From Sphingobacterium spiritivorum (lineage in GTDB: Bacteria; Bacteroidota; Bacteroidia; Sphingobacteriales; Sphingobacteriaceae): a stretch of DNA of 64,000 nt. A program made the position numbers and the translations under genes. The notes beneath the pieces were generated by a model, which saw only the letters and a program-made list of their open reading frames with translations, was not told where the DNA came from and ran no database searches. The stretch spans positions 744,001-808,000 of the forward strand of contig NZ_CP068082.1 in assembly GCF_016724845.1 (NCBI RefSeq). The letters run 5' to 3'. This document shows, one piece after another, positions 36,701 through 45,689 of this stretch (the stretch's first letter is position 1; each line of letters opens with the position of its first letter).

Positions 36701-36996
36701 GTAGCCAGCCAAAGATTGACGGTAATGATCTGACAGATGCTATTCAGTACAGCAGTCGTCATCTGTATGATGCTTCATTCCTCCGTTTGAAAAATATCAA
36801 TCTGGCTTACAGATTGCCGGCAGCATGGTTGAGCAAAGCTAAAATTTCCAATGCCCGTGTGTTTTTTAACGGAACAAATCTGCTGACCTTCTCCAAATAT
36901 AAAATTGCGGATCCGGAAGTCAACCAGTATTCAACACGTGGCTGGGAAACGCCATATGGTAAAACGTATACTTTCGGTGTAGAATTCAGTTTCTAA
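33790..36996 (+). CDS. SusC/RagA TonB-dependent outer-membrane importer
   Basis: This 1068-residue receptor has a signal (cleavage near HAHAQ), then directly a carboxypeptidase-regulatory-like domain (VTGKVTDAATGKPIPGVTI), the plug (SIRIRGIGSMNASNDPLFVI) and a large barrel ending in the typical YTFGVEFSF. Unlike the receptor at 21.1-24.5 kb it has no STN domain, so it is not expected to signal to a FecR factor. Its SusD partner follows 17 bp later. Location between peptide-epimerase and carboxypeptidase genes suggests import of muropeptides or other peptides. Confidence 0.92.
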   Translation: MKQLLLACLCCMFCFAVSHAHAQQSTVTGKVTDAATGKPIPGVTITIKGSSRSTSTDEKGSFSLIEVTSSNTLIFSSLGYQTAEMEVGNRSSLTISLTASDQALEEVMVVAYGTAKKSTYTGSAATVSPKEIADVPTTSFENALSGRVAGVQINSASGQAGSTSSIRIRGIGSMNASNDPLFVIDGVPVVSGNVGQISGQLYSTSNVMSTLNPADIESITILKDAAASSLYGSRAANGVVVITTKRGKTGKPTLNFRTSIGLTPSWATDNYEIADPQAQINMEYQIFHDYRTSNKNSATGVNYTDQEASTYALGQINRRFNIHGYKFEVDNPSRMTNVKILGMTDGVENREGKFFDWEDYLFRTGVFQTNDLSLSGGTGTTKYYSSLSYTKDKGRAIINEYDRISGRINLSQKVFNNVEYNVNLNVASTAKTGFNDTRSTGSNYFFQARNLLFPFYWPTDYKTGNPWTAQYGSLAYNSDYYNKEWDNNTNTLKLGAVQSLSWEIIPNLTAKTIFSFDNTEVKDDLFYSALHFNGLTDKGSSSKWATNIRKYVSSNTLTYAKSFGLHNLNILGGFEAEKNKTDYQYSNSINLGSSALTSIGTGANFKADSYTWGNNLMSYLSRIDYNYNEKYFAGASIRRDGSSRLSPENRWGTFWSVSGAWSLHKEDFLKNNETLSTLRLRGSYGVNGTLPTNDFAWRTLMYYKYNYKGNPGGIVSDGSTGLIDRGLGNLNLGWEENKTYDLALEFGLFNNRLTGSVEYFNRDSKDLLQDVPTSGTTGFTTILRNVGVINNSGLEIDLGGDIIKNDNFRWTARVNASFLDSKVKRLNGGKDIIWNDPTGGDARAQFIYREGESVLSFYGYEWAGVDKNNGKNVWYTNNDKSDFEYNGRSATYNFGNANRKIIGSGVADVFGGINTDLEYKNISLGFNFSYKIGGKLYDGAEKDVMDDGYYWERIRSAYYYENMWSPDNMEGSQPKIDGNDLTDAIQYSSRHLYDASFLRLKNINLAYRLPAAWLSKAKISNARVFFNGTNLLTFSKYKIADPEVNQYSTRGWETPYGKTYTFGVEFSF

Positions 36997-37013
36997 TTTT
37001 TATTGATATTGAC

Positions 37014-38480
37014 ATGAAAAAATATATAAAAATATTACTCGCAGCATCTGTACTTAGTACGGCATATTCGTGTAAAGACTTTCTGGAAGTCGAACCCAGC
37101 AATGCCGTAGACTATGACAAAGCCATCCGTACAGCCAATGATGCACAGATTGTGGTCAACGGAATTCTTCGTCAGATGACTTCTTCCAATTACTATGGAC
37201 GTAATTTTATTATTTACGGAGACGCCAAAGGAGGAGATTTCACGCTCTTTTCTCAGGGAAGGGGATTAGACCCTTTCTATACGTTTAATCACAGTGCGCA
37301 GGCCAATAGCTATTCCAGCTTCTGGACTTCGATATACAATATTATTTATCAGTCTAATAACCTGCTGGAAAATATTGAAAAGCTACAAAGCCAGGGTACA
37401 CTGGAAAATTTTGCACTGGCCAAATCCGATGCACTTACGATCAGAGCATTAGCGTATTTTGATCTTGTGAGATTATATGGAAAATCATATACCGATGATA
37501 AGAATGCCTGGGGTGTACCTAATATTACCAAAACATTATTGTACGACAGTCAGCCGGCAAGATCTACTGTAGCAGAAAACTACACGCAGATTATTAAGGA
37601 TCTCAAGGATGCGGAAGCAGGTCTTCCGAAGACTAAAAGAGACGGTTATGTAAACTATTATGCCAATAAGGCGATTCAGGCGAGAGTCTACCTGACGATG
37701 GGGGATTATGACAATGCGCTGAAAGCCTCAGAGGAAGTTATCAATTCGGGTGTATACAGCCTGTATACCAATGCGCAATGGGTACCGTCCTGGTCCAATC
37801 AGTTTGGCTCAGAATCTATTCTTGAATTTGTGATCGAGCCTAACCAGGGAGACCTTGCGCGAACTTCTCTTGCCTTCTATTTAATGAGAAGAAATCATCA
37901 GACAGGTGCATTAGGTAATTTTCTTGCCAGCACACCATTCCTGACGTCTCTAAATGCAGATCCGAATGATGTAAGGAAGGGTGTCATGGCACGTGATGAG
38001 TCATCGACCACACGATTAGGTTCCTGCTATAAATATTCCGGTTCGGTAACCTTCAGCGGTGATAAAGGATCCTCTAATTTTACGGCGGTAAACATCAAAG
38101 TAATACGCCTATCCGAAATGTATCTTACAGCTGCAGAAGCATCTTTAAAATCCACTGTTCCTAATCCTACAAAAGCTGCTGAATATCTGCAGGCTATACG
38201 CAAACGTGCTCCGGCATTAACCCCTGCTACGGCAGCCAATGTAACGGAAGATCTGATATTAGCCGAGAAAAGCAAAGAGTTCTTCGGGGAAGGCATTCGC
38301 TATTTTGATATGTTGAGACTGAATAAGACCATCAATTTTGATGATGCATTTGCAGGAATAAGTGTACCTACCCGTACGTCTTCTATAAACCGTTCATTCT
38401 ACAGAACTATATTGCCGATATCACAGGATGAGATCAATGCGAATCCGGATATTCAGGGCCAGCAAAACCCGGGATATTAA
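37014..38480 (+). CDS. SusD/RagB-like outer-membrane lipoprotein
   Basis: A 488-residue lipoprotein with the signal ending STAYSCKDFLEVEPSN (Cys near 20) and the classical SusD layout: N-terminal SusD-like_3 region with repeated helices, and a RagB/SusD C-terminal region containing IRLSEMYLTAAEASLKS and EFFGEGIRYFDMLRLNK. It caps the SusC barrel encoded just upstream. Ligand probably a peptide-containing cell-wall fragment, by context only. A strong terminator follows its stop, so the NlpC/P60-epimerase-SusC-SusD unit ends here. Confidence 0.92.
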   Translation: MKKYIKILLAASVLSTAYSCKDFLEVEPSNAVDYDKAIRTANDAQIVVNGILRQMTSSNYYGRNFIIYGDAKGGDFTLFSQGRGLDPFYTFNHSAQANSYSSFWTSIYNIIYQSNNLLENIEKLQSQGTLENFALAKSDALTIRALAYFDLVRLYGKSYTDDKNAWGVPNITKTLLYDSQPARSTVAENYTQIIKDLKDAEAGLPKTKRDGYVNYYANKAIQARVYLTMGDYDNALKASEEVINSGVYSLYTNAQWVPSWSNQFGSESILEFVIEPNQGDLARTSLAFYLMRRNHQTGALGNFLASTPFLTSLNADPNDVRKGVMARDESSTTRLGSCYKYSGSVTFSGDKGSSNFTAVNIKVIRLSEMYLTAAEASLKSTVPNPTKAAEYLQAIRKRAPALTPATAANVTEDLILAEKSKEFFGEGIRYFDMLRLNKTINFDDAFAGISVPTRTSSINRSFYRTILPISQDEINANPDIQGQQNPGY

Positions 38481-38495
38481 GATTTCCTGAATAAC

Positions 38496-38533
38496 AAAAA
38501 GAAGCAATCTGCTAAAATAGATTGCTTCTTTTT
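38496..38533. terminator. Terminator after susD
   Basis: AAAAAGAAGCAATCT (38496-38510) pairs with AGATTGCTTCTTTTT (38519-38533), a 15-bp perfect stem between the convergent susD and GH-like genes. It can act on both. Confidence 0.88.
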
Positions 38534-38552
38534 TATTTAACACCGTTTTGGT

Positions 38553-41531
38553 CTACTTCACAAGGAGTAACCACCCTTTCCCCTTTTCTACCGGAATCTG
38601 TTCTCCCGGTTTGAATACCCGTGCTTCCTGCACATTCTTAATCGCCGGAGCCGTGACATGTACCTTTGCCGCATCCAGCCCTAATGCTTTCCAATCGATC
38701 AGCAGGTTTACATTTGTATCTGTTGCTGCCCAACTTGCCAGGGCGATCAGCGTACTACCCTCCTTTTGATATACGGTTGTCAGGATTTTATTATTATCTG
38801 TTTTCACCGGATTATTATCTACCCAATAGCCGATCATACGCGATTGCCGGATACCAAATTCGTCCCATATCCGCCAGATATCACGGGTATCTTTAGCTTT
38901 CTCCCAGGGATATCGGTTAGTCATCCCATAGATCATCCCTCTCCAGGGGTTACCTCCATCCTGCAGCATTTCGCCCATTAATCCGAATGGAATCCCGCTT
39001 ACTTCAGTCAAGAAGAAATCCGGATCATTTTTTTCGTAGTCAAAATACTCGCCAAACCAAAGACGATTGATATATGGAAAGTTCTCCATGTATAGATTGG
39101 CACTGTTATTAAATCCATCACTCTTGTTAAACTGATTGGCCGAATGCAGATCGATAATCCCCGGATGATTATTTTTGGTCATTACCCGTTTGATTCGCTT
39201 CATCGTAACACGATCGAAAGCCACATCGTCCAGATAAATACCATCTATTCCCATATGATCCACCAGCCAGTTCATCCCTTCCACATAGTAATTGTGCCAG
39301 CGGTTCATTCCACTGTTGATAATAGCTGCATCCTGGAACCGGGGTACGTACCATGCACCGATATAATCGTTATTCAGATGTTCCTGTAACCAGGAATAGC
39401 CTCCACCCTTGCCGGAAGAAAACACTTCATGTCCCAGACTTCGCAAAGGGTAGATTTCATACATACGATTAGATACTTCTCTTACGGTGTTGTATATCTT
39501 GACTTTTAATCCTTCATGATGTGCCGAATCTATATAGCTTTTCATTTCCTTTGTCGCCACAAAAGGATAATTGATATAAGGGTTCAGATTATTTCCATGG
39601 TGTATATTGATTACATTCGCACCACTTGTCTTCACTTCTTCTATGGGTTTGTAAGCATGAAAGAAGCGATTGTCCCATTGCCAGTCGGTATTAATGGTAT
39701 GGAATGGTGTAATCATCAGGTGAAAATTATAATACAGGGTATCTCCGGCTTTCATATTCCGCTCTCCGCTGTAACTGTCTACTAATATAGACTTACCTTT
39801 TTGTCCGATCTGTATACCGCCTTTATTTTCGTTGCCCCATGACGCAGGCAATACAAGTGGTTTCTGAAGATAAAAGTTAGTATTCAGCGGTCTGGAATAA
39901 TGCTGGTCTCTGAAGGCAAACTGCAGTCCTGCATTTACATTTCCAATCCATCCGCCATCCTGATTTTTATTTGCCACATCCCACTTCCAGTCGATGGCAT
40001 CTTTACGATATCCTCCCTTTTCACCGAGCCCCATAAAATATTTAGCATACTGCGCCTGTAACGGAATGTGAAACTGCACATCCGAAAGATGTATATCCTT
40101 CGTGGCAATAAGCTGTACGGTATAGTCTACAAAACCATCAAACTCCAGAGATCCTTTAATATTTAAAATCAGATCCGGGGAGCTTCCTGTTGTGGACCAA
40201 CTGACTAAGCCTTGTTCCTTACGGTTAAATTTGACAGGACTATATTCAAAAACGATATCCTGATTCGCATTCTTCCGGAAATGAAAATGTATAGCTTCTG
40301 TTAACAGATCATTGCCCTGCTTTCCTATACTCAACATATCCTGTGTAAAAAATGTACGGATCTGCGCCGGAAATCCATTTTTATCCAGTGAAATAGATCT
40401 TCCCAGCAGACTGATCTCATTACCTTCTATCTGTAATGGGATATAAGGAGCAATCACAGTACTTTCCTGCGCTAAGGTCGAATTCAGCCAGTTGAGACGT
40501 GTCAGCTTCCACGGCTCGTCATATCCCTGATTGACAGCAGAGTGATCCGACACCTCCAGACGGACAGGAATATCCCTTGCCGCGGCATTAACCGGTTTGA
40601 TGGTGATTATACCTTCGTATACAGCACTTACCGTCTCTTTAGGAACGTCAATCCCGCACCACAGCGCCTGTACTTTTTGCTTTGGAACAGTTATATTAAA
40701 CTTAACATGTTGTCCGGTATAACTTACCCCATCTGTGTTGATACAATTGATACGCCCGGAAGCTATTGTATTTCCGTTTTTACTCTTTAAGTCTGAAAAT
40801 GAAATTTTGATATCCTGCAAATCCTGCTTATCAGAATAGAGTCCCAACTGGAAAGCCAGCAATTCCCCTTTATCTGAGCTGATGCGGAGCGTTTGTCCTT
40901 CCACATTGCCGGTTGTCCATCGCTGAGGAAGATTATCAGACATTTTGATCTCATGATTCCGGTCTTCCGGAAAAACAAAGTAACTGGATTTGCGGTGTTT
41001 TTTGAGAAATGCGGTTTGTTCCTGCGGTGTAGAGATCACATCCATGGCATCATTCTGATTGAACGTATCTACGGCCTCGAGACGAACCAGTTTTGCATAT
41101 GCCTTTACTGTTTTATCCAATGTGTTTGTTCCTTTCTCCTGCTTCAAATAGGCTACATCCGGATAGTTTTCACTTCTCCCGACCAATTTATAAGGTAAAA
41201 AGTAGACATAGTAAATTCCTTTACCTGAACGGGGTTCAAATTGAAATTCTCCGGAAACAGCGGATATATTACCGTAATGGGAAGGCGAAAAGACTTGTTG
41301 TGTCGCACTGTCTACAAGGATTATTTTCTGGTCTGAGCGTACATTACGATTACGCCAAGGAATACTCACTGTGACCTGCTTTGATACGGATTCTACACGC
41401 AATACTGCTCGTTGTGTACCGAGTTCGTCCGCATTCCACAATGGTTTTTGTGGAGGATATTCATGCTGGGCATATACATGTAATGCCGTCAGCATACACA
41501 AGCTGCTGAGGAATGTAATTGGTTTAATCAT
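38553..41531 (-). CDS. Large secreted GH-like protein (DUF6067/GH123-like)
   Basis: About 992 residues from the ATG at 41529-41531, which starts a clean signal (FLSSLCMLTALHVYAQ). An N-terminal beta-rich part is followed by a region with FMGLGEKGGYRKDAIDWKW and GWIGNVNAGLQFAF, typical of DUF6067 proteins that resemble the N-terminus of GH123. A (beta/alpha)8-like domain contains GIDGIYLDDVAFDR, whose two aspartates resemble a glycosidase acid/nucleophile site. The C-terminus has an all-beta domain. Activity is unknown; GH123 enzymes remove GalNAc, but this is only a distant hint. It is convergent with the SusC/SusD operon and co-directional with two peptidase genes, so a role in cell-wall glycan use is possible. 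Confidence 0.65.
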   Translation of the reverse strand: MIKPITFLSSLCMLTALHVYAQHEYPPQKPLWNADELGTQRAVLRVESVSKQVTVSIPWRNRNVRSDQKIILVDSATQQVFSPSHYGNISAVSGEFQFEPRSGKGIYYVYFLPYKLVGRSENYPDVAYLKQEKGTNTLDKTVKAYAKLVRLEAVDTFNQNDAMDVISTPQEQTAFLKKHRKSSYFVFPEDRNHEIKMSDNLPQRWTTGNVEGQTLRISSDKGELLAFQLGLYSDKQDLQDIKISFSDLKSKNGNTIASGRINCINTDGVSYTGQHVKFNITVPKQKVQALWCGIDVPKETVSAVYEGIITIKPVNAAARDIPVRLEVSDHSAVNQGYDEPWKLTRLNWLNSTLAQESTVIAPYIPLQIEGNEISLLGRSISLDKNGFPAQIRTFFTQDMLSIGKQGNDLLTEAIHFHFRKNANQDIVFEYSPVKFNRKEQGLVSWSTTGSSPDLILNIKGSLEFDGFVDYTVQLIATKDIHLSDVQFHIPLQAQYAKYFMGLGEKGGYRKDAIDWKWDVANKNQDGGWIGNVNAGLQFAFRDQHYSRPLNTNFYLQKPLVLPASWGNENKGGIQIGQKGKSILVDSYSGERNMKAGDTLYYNFHLMITPFHTINTDWQWDNRFFHAYKPIEEVKTSGANVINIHHGNNLNPYINYPFVATKEMKSYIDSAHHEGLKVKIYNTVREVSNRMYEIYPLRSLGHEVFSSGKGGGYSWLQEHLNNDYIGAWYVPRFQDAAIINSGMNRWHNYYVEGMNWLVDHMGIDGIYLDDVAFDRVTMKRIKRVMTKNNHPGIIDLHSANQFNKSDGFNNSANLYMENFPYINRLWFGEYFDYEKNDPDFFLTEVSGIPFGLMGEMLQDGGNPWRGMIYGMTNRYPWEKAKDTRDIWRIWDEFGIRQSRMIGYWVDNNPVKTDNNKILTTVYQKEGSTLIALASWAATDTNVNLLIDWKALGLDAAKVHVTAPAIKNVQEARVFKPGEQIPVEKGKGWLLLVK

Positions 41532-41694
41532 CTGTAGTGTTATTATTGCTCTACAAATTAAAGTATTGTTTCTTTTCAACACGTATGCTGAAGCAATAAT
41601 ATAGATTACGCAAACCTTTGAGTAACAGCATTTATACACGAAACCTCTGCTACCCTACCTTCTGCTGTCTTCAACAGAATAAAATAAATCTGAT

Positions 41695-43158
41695 CTATTT
41701 TATTCCGTTAAAAGCATCCGGAAGATTCCGGCTGAGGTCAATCAGATATCCGTTGACAATAGCATATTTCAATTCATTATCTTTCTTCAGAAAAAATGTA
41801 GCTTCCTGACCGAGTGACAGTCCTGTTGCATGACGTTGCTCTGTAGGCTGATGTACTATTCTGACCGGCAGCCGAATTGCTTTTTGCTGCTCCTGCTCCC
41901 TTACAATTACAGTGGAATACCCTTGCTTTAGCAGACCAAAAATCACATCAGCTGTAAGTTCGCTGTAGTGGCGGAATGTTGTAGGATAGATCTGTCCATA
42001 AGAAAGCGTCAGCCCCGTGGCATCCAGATCGTCATATCCGTAGAATTCTTTCAGGTCACCCAGATCTTCAATATATCCTTTGCTGTAATAATCATCTCCT
42101 GAGGTAATCTCGTCACGACGGATTGCAATATCTACCTGCAGGGGCAATCCAGCTGACACTGTACTTACATTTCGGAGCACGACATCGTGCAGTTGTGACG
42201 CATTAAATGGAATACGTTCATAATCTTTTATGTCGTATTGTTCATAAGATCCCTGTGCGATCTGCACCAAGGCATTCAGTATAATTGCAAAATTCAGCTT
42301 ACGGATTTCCTGTTTTTCGGGATCACCTTTAAAGGCTCCGGACTCAATCAGGACTGTACTGGCTCCCCATTTTTGAAAATTATCGCCAAAAGCTCTGGGC
42401 GAATGTTCATCATCATATTTAGCTACTGCTCCGGGAATATAGTTCTGGAGCAGTTTCTCCATCCCAACAATAATTTTCATTGCATTGCCTCTCACCTCAT
42501 TGATATCGCGTTCCATATTATAGGCCGGAGCCAGTAAAGAAATGGTCACAGGTGTCTGCGTACCCGGAACATTATAATAAATATTCTGATCATGCAGATT
42601 GAAACCATATTGTGGTTTCAGGCTTTCTGCACGTGCACGCAACAACTTTCCTTCCGGTGTCGCAGTATTGCGGGCATCGCGGTTGAGGTCTATCTTCTGC
42701 GCATTGCGTCGGGTATAACGTTCTGCTCCGTCCGGATTGAGCATAGGAATAAAGTGAATAGAAAGATGCTCCCGTAGTAGTGTCCGCACTCCTTCAAAAT
42801 CATCTTCTTTCCCTTCCAGAAAATTAAAAAGATCAAACAGCGCCATGGTCGCCGTAGGCTCATCTCCATGCATCTGTGACCACAGCATCACGACCTTTTT
42901 ACCGGTTCCGTAGCGAAGTTCATAGATACTACGCTGCTCTACTGATGATCCGATCTGCTGCACATCCAGTGCATGTTGCTGCTGATGACGCAGGATGAGT
43001 TGTTGTACATCGGCATGCTTGAAGCGGCGATGTTTAAGAGCAGATTCTTTATAGGCCATGTGAGCCTTATCTAATTGCGTTTTGCTCAATACCAGTGACT
43101 GAGAAAACGAATCTTTTCCAATAAGCATAAGTAAACAGATAATTAAGAGCTTATTCAT
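41695..43158 (-). CDS. Secreted M14-family zinc carboxypeptidase
   Basis: This 487-residue protein has a signal peptide (cleavage near DSFSQ). The M14 domain carries the zinc ligands His97 and Glu100 (QMHGDEPTA) and a third His in FNLHDQN near 198, plus LNPDGAERYTRRNAQKIDLN, a hallmark of the family. The glutamate in VLIESGAF near 270 is the probable catalytic base. A C-terminal ~170-residue beta-rich extension is present. M14 enzymes include gamma-D-Glu-diamino acid amidases (MpaA type), which fits the peptidoglycan-related neighbours; ordinary peptide trimming is the alternative. It starts directly after the LD-carboxypeptidase stop. Confidence 0.88.
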   Translation of the reverse strand: MNKLLIICLLMLIGKDSFSQSLVLSKTQLDKAHMAYKESALKHRRFKHADVQQLILRHQQQHALDVQQIGSSVEQRSIYELRYGTGKKVVMLWSQMHGDEPTATMALFDLFNFLEGKEDDFEGVRTLLREHLSIHFIPMLNPDGAERYTRRNAQKIDLNRDARNTATPEGKLLRARAESLKPQYGFNLHDQNIYYNVPGTQTPVTISLLAPAYNMERDINEVRGNAMKIIVGMEKLLQNYIPGAVAKYDDEHSPRAFGDNFQKWGASTVLIESGAFKGDPEKQEIRKLNFAIILNALVQIAQGSYEQYDIKDYERIPFNASQLHDVVLRNVSTVSAGLPLQVDIAIRRDEITSGDDYYSKGYIEDLGDLKEFYGYDDLDATGLTLSYGQIYPTTFRHYSELTADVIFGLLKQGYSTVIVREQEQQKAIRLPVRIVHQPTEQRHATGLSLGQEATFFLKKDNELKYAIVNGYLIDLSRNLPDAFNGIK

Positions 43159-44214
43159 TTAATCTTTCAAAGCAGGTTGTATTAATTCTATAGTGCCTTT
43201 ATCCGCATCTATCCGGACTGCTGCCCCGACAGGCAGTATATACTGATCCGCAATGTGACCGATCATGGCACCGCTGTATGCCGGTATCCCCAGGGGCTTG
43301 ATATAATCGTTCATAACCTGTTGCAGTGTGAGTGAACCATAGCCTCCGGAAGGGCCGCAGCCGGTACACTTACCAAACACAAAACCTTTGATTACAGCTA
43401 ATATTCCGGACAGTTTCAGCTGACAGAACATCCGGTCTACACGTTCTACTTTTTCATCTACCTCTTCCAGAAACAAAATAGCGTCTTTAAAGTCCGGCAG
43501 ATAGGGTGTTCCACAAAGTCCTGTAAGTACTGTCATATTTCCGCCCAGCAGTATGCCTTCTGCTTTCCCCGGATGAAGTGTCGTGATCCGCTCTTTATAC
43601 TGAACGATGTGATCGCCCTTATCAGTAGGATTGGTAAACAAGGGAAGCTTATTCTCCAGGAACTGACTTTCAAATGCCCGTGCGACTTTGTTGGTCCAGG
43701 TGCTGATCCCCACCGCTCCGTGGAAACCGATCATTCCGGTCTTGCTGTAAAGCGCAAGCAGTAAAGCTGTAATATCGCTGTAACCTAGTAATATCTTAGG
43801 ATTATGGCCAATCAGCTTATAATCCAGACGGTCCAGAAGCCGTGATGTACCTGTGCCACCCCGCACGCAGACAATTGCTTTTACCTGCCGGTCTCCAAAC
43901 ATGGTATGAATATCGGCTATGCGTTCTTCATCTGTACCGGCCAATTGTCCGTATCGGCTACGAATGTGTGCACCTTCCTTTACGTTGAAACCCAGTGTCT
44001 GAAAGATTTCTCTGGCTATACTGATCGATTCTTCATCGTCCAGAACACCTGCAGGAGCTATCAGGCCGATTGTATCTCCTTTTTTTAACTTCTGAGCTAA
44101 CAGTTGCCCTTGTTTGACCCAGACTGCTGCCTTCTCGCTGTCGCGCGCGAATCCAGTAAGAGGAACTGCCGCAGCAGCCCATGTAATCGATTTGATAAAA
44201 TCTCTTTTGTTCAT
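43159..44214 (-). CDS. LD-carboxypeptidase, peptidase family S66
   Basis: A 351-residue S66 enzyme with an N-terminal export signal (FIKSITWAAAAVPLTGFA). The nucleophile Ser146 is in GYSDITAL, preceded by CVRGGTGTSRLLDRLD; the catalytic Glu and His lie in the C-terminal half (FLEEVDEKVERVDRMF and GMIGHIADQY-like segments). S66 enzymes cut the L-Lys/DAP-D-Ala bond of muropeptides; the family also includes the MccF type. The neighbouring M14 gene is adjacent with no gap, and a dihydroorotase gene lies 24 bp upstream. Its likely location is the periplasm, unlike cytoplasmic LdcA of E. coli. Confidence 0.9.
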   Translation of the reverse strand: MNKRDFIKSITWAAAAVPLTGFARDSEKAAVWVKQGQLLAQKLKKGDTIGLIAPAGVLDDEESISIAREIFQTLGFNVKEGAHIRSRYGQLAGTDEERIADIHTMFGDRQVKAIVCVRGGTGTSRLLDRLDYKLIGHNPKILLGYSDITALLLALYSKTGMIGFHGAVGISTWTNKVARAFESQFLENKLPLFTNPTDKGDHIVQYKERITTLHPGKAEGILLGGNMTVLTGLCGTPYLPDFKDAILFLEEVDEKVERVDRMFCQLKLSGILAVIKGFVFGKCTGCGPSGGYGSLTLQQVMNDYIKPLGIPAYSGAMIGHIADQYILPVGAAVRIDADKGTIELIQPALKD

Positions 44215-44238
44215 CGTATAGGTAGATTTAGGTAAGAC

Positions 44239-45576
44239 TTAGCGACTGAACAGCAAGCGTTGTCCTGCTCCGTATTCAATAAGTGAACCACCTGTATAAG
44301 CCAATTGTCCGGAGACAATCGTATGTTCGATAGTAGAGGTAAAAGTATGTCCTTCAAACGGTGACCAGCCACATTTAGACAGGATATTGGATTTTGAAAC
44401 GGTATACGGTTTATGGAGATCTACCAGTACCAGATCGGCCCAGTATCCTTCACGGATAAATCCACGGTCTTCGATCTGAAAACAGATCGCCGTATTATGT
44501 GCAGATTTCTGTACCAGTTGTTCCAGCGTCATTCTTCCCTGGCTGACCATATCCAGCAGAGCCTGCAGTGCATGCTGCACTAAAGGTCCTCCTGACGGAG
44601 CGGTATGATAAGGCTGTGATTTTTCTTCGATCGTATGCGGGGCATGATCTGTAGCGATCACATCGATATGCCCGTCTAACAAAGCCTTAACGATCTGATC
44701 TCTATCGGAAGCGGTCTTGACTGCCGGATTCCATTTGATAAAATTACCTTTGGCAGCATAGTCCTGATCAGAAAACCACATATGGTGGATACAGGCTTCT
44801 GCAGTGATACGCTTTTGTTCCAAAGGGATATCATTACGAAACAGTGCTGTTTCTTTTCCTGTGGAAATGTGCAGAATATGCAAACGGGTATTATTTTTCT
44901 TAGCCAGTTCAACTGCTTTTGAAGAAGACAGATAGCAGGCTTCTTCCGAACGGATAAGCGGATGCATCTGTATAGTCAATCCTTCCTCGCCATATTGTTC
45001 TTTGAAAATCGCAAGATTCGCTTTTATTGTTGCTTCATCTTCACAATGCGTAGCTACTAATGTAGGAGCGTTGGCAAAGATTCCTTCCAGGGCTTTTTCA
45101 TTATCGACCAGCATATTTCCTGTTGAAGATCCCATAAAAACCTTGATTCCGCAGACTTTTCGAGGATCTGTCCTGAGGACTTCCTCCAGATTATCATTGG
45201 CAGCTCCCATGAAAAAGGAATAATTCGCCAGGGCATTTTTAGCTGCAATATCATATTTATCCTGCAACAGTTCCTGTGTCAATGTATTGGGAACTGTATT
45301 GGGCATTTCCATAAAAGAGGTAGTTCCTCCCGCTACGGCTGCACGGCTTTCATGCCAGATATCGGCTTTGTGTGTCAGACCGGGTTCACGGAAATGAACC
45401 TGATCATCGATCAGTCCCGGAAGAAGATGCAGCCCGGTCGCATCTATTTCTTTATCTGCTTTGACCTGAAGTTCGCTTCCTATTTTTTCGATTCGTCCGT
45501 TACGGATATAAACATCTGCTACTGTGGTTATCCCTTCATTGACAATATGAGCAGATTTGATAAGTATTGAAGACAT
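44239..45576 (-). CDS. pyrC: Dihydroorotase (PyrC, amidohydrolase family)
   Basis: A 445-residue cytosolic enzyme that interconverts carbamoyl aspartate and dihydroorotate in pyrimidine synthesis. Zinc-binding DQVHFREPG sits near residue 60, followed by the GGTTSFMEMPNT motif, a metal His in ATHCED, and the catalytic Asp in IATDHAPHT near 310. Other members of the family act as allantoinase or hydantoinase, but the motif set fits dihydroorotase. It is the first gene of the leftward pyrC-S66-M14 run. Divergent from the YARHG gene, with the two starts ~115 bp apart. Confidence 0.92.
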   Translation of the reverse strand: MSSILIKSAHIVNEGITTVADVYIRNGRIEKIGSELQVKADKEIDATGLHLLPGLIDDQVHFREPGLTHKADIWHESRAAVAGGTTSFMEMPNTVPNTLTQELLQDKYDIAAKNALANYSFFMGAANDNLEEVLRTDPRKVCGIKVFMGSSTGNMLVDNEKALEGIFANAPTLVATHCEDEATIKANLAIFKEQYGEEGLTIQMHPLIRSEEACYLSSSKAVELAKKNNTRLHILHISTGKETALFRNDIPLEQKRITAEACIHHMWFSDQDYAAKGNFIKWNPAVKTASDRDQIVKALLDGHIDVIATDHAPHTIEEKSQPYHTAPSGGPLVQHALQALLDMVSQGRMTLEQLVQKSAHNTAICFQIEDRGFIREGYWADLVLVDLHKPYTVSKSNILSKCGWSPFEGHTFTSTIEHTIVSGQLAYTGGSLIEYGAGQRLLFSR

Positions 45577-45689
45577 GGAGTGATTGTATTTGCTTTAGAA
45601 CAAATATACGCAATACCAAATTAAATAATCCGGCAATTCATATATTGCAGGGGATGTGTATATTTATGATTGTAAAATATGCTATACTG

